The notes under the pieces were generated by a model. That model made no database searches and was not told the origin of the DNA. It was given only the letters and a program-made list of their open reading frames with translations. The position numbers were made by a program, and so were the translations under genes. A DNA stretch of 64,000 bases, taken from contig JAYMGJ010000212.1 of assembly GCA_037178675.1 (NCBI GenBank), forward strand, positions 124,001-188,000. Reading direction: 5' to 3'. The stretch is from Scleroderma bovista. Taxonomy: Eukaryota; Basidiomycota; Agaricomycetes; Boletales; Sclerodermataceae. Shown here one piece after another: positions 62,046 to 64,000 of the stretch (its first letter is position 1; each line of letters begins with the position of its first letter).

Positions 62046-64000
62046 TTAACCCCCACGTGTGTCAACATTCGTCTCACCTCGCAACTCGTCGCCTGACCGC
62101 TCTTCTGACATAGAACCAGCGCTTTCATTTCGGTGCCAAACAAACGGTTTTGCAATGCTGTACAAAGGTGTTGTGATGTTTGAACCAGGCCGGCGAGGAC
62201 GAGGAAGACATTGTATGATCCTTGTGACGAGGTATCTGTTGGTGAGTCGAGTAGAGCATGAAGTCAACAATGATTTGAAGACGTCGTTACTTGGAAGTGA
62301 CAGCATCAGTGGTTTGTATAAAGTAAGACCGTTGAAGTTCGACGGATCCAAGGCTTCCACGTAATCCATTGAAGATATTTGGTACTGCCTTGGGGTGATG
62401 TCCGCCATTAAAGAAAGCGACTCGAAGTCAGCAAAGAGGTTTCCTTCGCAGCAGAAGAACCCGTAGTCCGTAAAGTGACCATAGTCCCCCAGCTGCTCTT
62501 GTGAGGCTCAAACACTAGGAAAGGTATGTATGCTCACTTTGATACCATCGGGTGTGGCCAAGAAACTACTGGGTACCCCAGCTATTTCGTAGTACTTCCT
62601 TGGCCGATCGAACATCATGAGACCCCGCCAGTCACAGCCGGGATCATCTGTTCCCTAAATAAACAGTGATATCAGTGCCAATGAGACGTGCAAAAAAACT
62701 ACCCACGTCAACATCGAAGGCTGTCCATTCACTCGAAACGGCACCGAAACCGGGATCGTGGAATACGTCAAGCTTAACTCTACACATCATTGAGCTTTTC
62801 CACATGACGGACGAAGTCTGCAGGATGCTGGTGGTCTGAGGGAGACGGGTCTGCATAATGCAGACCTGACCATAGTGTTCAGAGCCAGAACGCGCCTTAT
62901 TCATGACTTGTGCGTGCTCTGGCGTTCTGACCAACATTTCAATATAATCCTCACATGAAAGCTGCATGGTTGTGTTAGAAATGACATGTATCCAGTCCTT
63001 GCCAAATGACTGTCCAAGGCCCACTACAAAACGATGTTTATTTGAACTATCAGAATAGACTTTGATAGAAAGGAGATCGGTGTTGGTCAGCGTGAGCGTG
63101 TTTCCTGTGAATTTTTTTGGGTACGCGTTGCAGCAAGTGAAACCGTTCTCAGTGAGTGCGCTATCGTCGACTTCGAATGTGATGTTGCGATCATGCGGCA
63201 GGTCTTGATATCTGAGATAGACTTGGCGCAATTGCCACTTAGGAGCTTCAATTGCCAGGCTTCGAGGTACAAAAAATGGACATCTGTAGTAATTCGATTC
63301 CCACAAAGTCAAAGCGATGGTCACCGGTGGATTCCATGGATTACGGCGGCATGGCAGCCAGGCTTCGAAGAGGGTATGAGAGCCGCGACAGGGACGGAGG
63401 AACAGCCAAATTTGGATGCCGCGATTGGTGATTGGGAATGTGCCGAGTCGATCCTGGATCGAGTCCAGCTCTTCTCCTGGGACCTCCTCCTTGAGAAACT
63501 GGATGAATTCGCCGTGATTCATCAGCTCCATTCGACCACAAAACCGGAAGCGGCTCGGGTCATCCGCAAGGATGCTGGTAGGCTGCATTGTATCTTTATA
63601 CCATGCAAAGATGCTTTGGTCGTTGGATGCGCGGATGATCTCCAGCTGAAGACGGTGATAGGCTTTCTTCCCCTCTCCATACAGCATCGGCATATTCACG
63701 TCCAGCAGACCCATCAGCGAATAAGCTCGGTCCTCCACTCGCGTCGTCGTCCGACGGGCCGCCCACGACATGATTTGAGCAACACACGGACGGTTTCCCC
63801 GAAGTCCATGTATCAATATATGCTCCGGAATTCCAGTAATATTTCGTAAGATAGGTGCAAGTGTCCTCTTGTAACCAATGCTTTGCCAATCCTCATTGAA
63901 GAACTGGACGTTGCTTGGAGCTATCAGCTCTTGTAGTGTCCACCCACGCGAGAACCACTCCGGCCAGCCATTGAATTCGGGATATCCTTCCTTGTCTCTC
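62046..64000 (-). CDS. HET-domain protein, N-terminus cut by the window edge
   Basis: From the right edge the minus strand reads the second half of a HET domain: GWTLQELIAPSNVQFFNEDW (about 63940-63880), then MSWAARRTTTRVEDRAYSLM and LMGLLDVNMPMLYGEGKKA (about 63770-63680), the most conserved HET-domain segments. A roughly 300-residue C-terminal region follows (to about 62660). A further intron leads to exons ending at 62046 (FTDYGFFCCEGNLF; IQCLPRPRRPGSNITTP). HET domains are predicted TIR-like domains used in fungal non-self recognition and programmed cell death; many paralogues exist in Agaricomycetes. The start lies beyond 64000. The region after the HET domain is not a recognised repeat such as WD40 or ankyrin. 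Confidence 0.85.

Noticed and set aside
1..64000. tRNA, rRNA, riboswitch or CRISPR features
   Set aside because: I looked for tRNA-like GGTTCGAATCC boxes and cloverleaf context and found only chance matches, for example inside the Gypsy gag near 37230. CRISPR arrays are not expected in a eukaryote, and the tandem arrays seen lack a repeat-spacer pattern.

Overview
The window is nuclear DNA of a basidiomycete fungus, most likely an Agaricomycete (mushroom-type). The evidence is intron-dense genes with short GT-AG introns (about 45-70 bp), KDZ transposase and TET/JBP-type dioxygenase genes, Ty3/Gypsy and Ty1/Copia elements with clear target-site duplications, a Helitron-type helicase relic, and ordinary fungal genes (eRF1, an RNase P/MRP Alba-type subunit, a phosducin-like protein, Dicer, HET).

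Layout. From 1 to about 30.7 kb is an AT-rich, CpG-poor transposon island. It holds decayed tandem repeats (1-1915), a TET/JBP-like dioxygenase gene (2187-3448, minus), an unrecognised gene (about 3898-4691, plus), a KDZ transposase gene with a CxC2-type cysteine cluster (4841-9728, minus) split by a 1354-bp solo LTR, and a multi-exon homeodomain-like gene (10138-19068, plus) whose poly-Asp GAT tract received a complete Copia element (11619-17563). Next come an unrecognised minus-strand gene with GW-S/T-PP motifs (19150-20693) and a Zn2Cys6-like/coiled-coil gene (21435-23120, plus). A YR/DIRS-like retroelement follows on the minus strand. Its RT, zinc-knuckle and ORF1 pieces lie at 27.4-28.3, 29.9-30.7 and 38.6-39.2 kb, because a CpG-rich minisatellite block and a complete Ty3/Gypsy chromovirus (30733-38607) interrupt it. 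The Gypsy element carries an intron-containing antisense gene for a Zn2Cys6/coiled-coil protein next to its 3' LTR. I regard this as the most unusual genetic arrangement in the window.

From 39.4 to 42.6 kb there is a non-autonomous DNA transposon with very long, almost perfect inverted repeats, and a Helitron-like helicase relic. From about 42.8 kb onward the sequence is mostly host genes: a DUF2235 hydrolase apparently fused to DM9 repeats (minus), an ITFG1/TIP-like membrane protein (plus), an Rpp20/Pop7-like Alba protein (minus) divergent from eRF1 (plus), a small conserved acidic protein (plus), a phosducin-like protein (minus) divergent from Dicer (plus), and a HET-domain gene running off the right edge (minus).

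Three themes link the parts. (1) Insertions are nested and their order can be read from target-site duplications: GATCT for the solo LTR, GATGA for Copia, CGCGC for Gypsy. (2) Every difference I see between the two LTRs of the Copia and Gypsy elements (9 of 9) is a CpG transition, as expected if inserted copies are cytosine-methylated. The island also carries a TET/JBP-type gene of the family that oxidises 5-methylcytosine. (3) The palindrome CCGCGG is strikingly frequent in the island (36 by eye outside the retroelements) but nearly absent from the retroelements and the host-gene half. All coordinates and counts were made by eye; exon borders are given only where a GT-AG junction keeps the frame.
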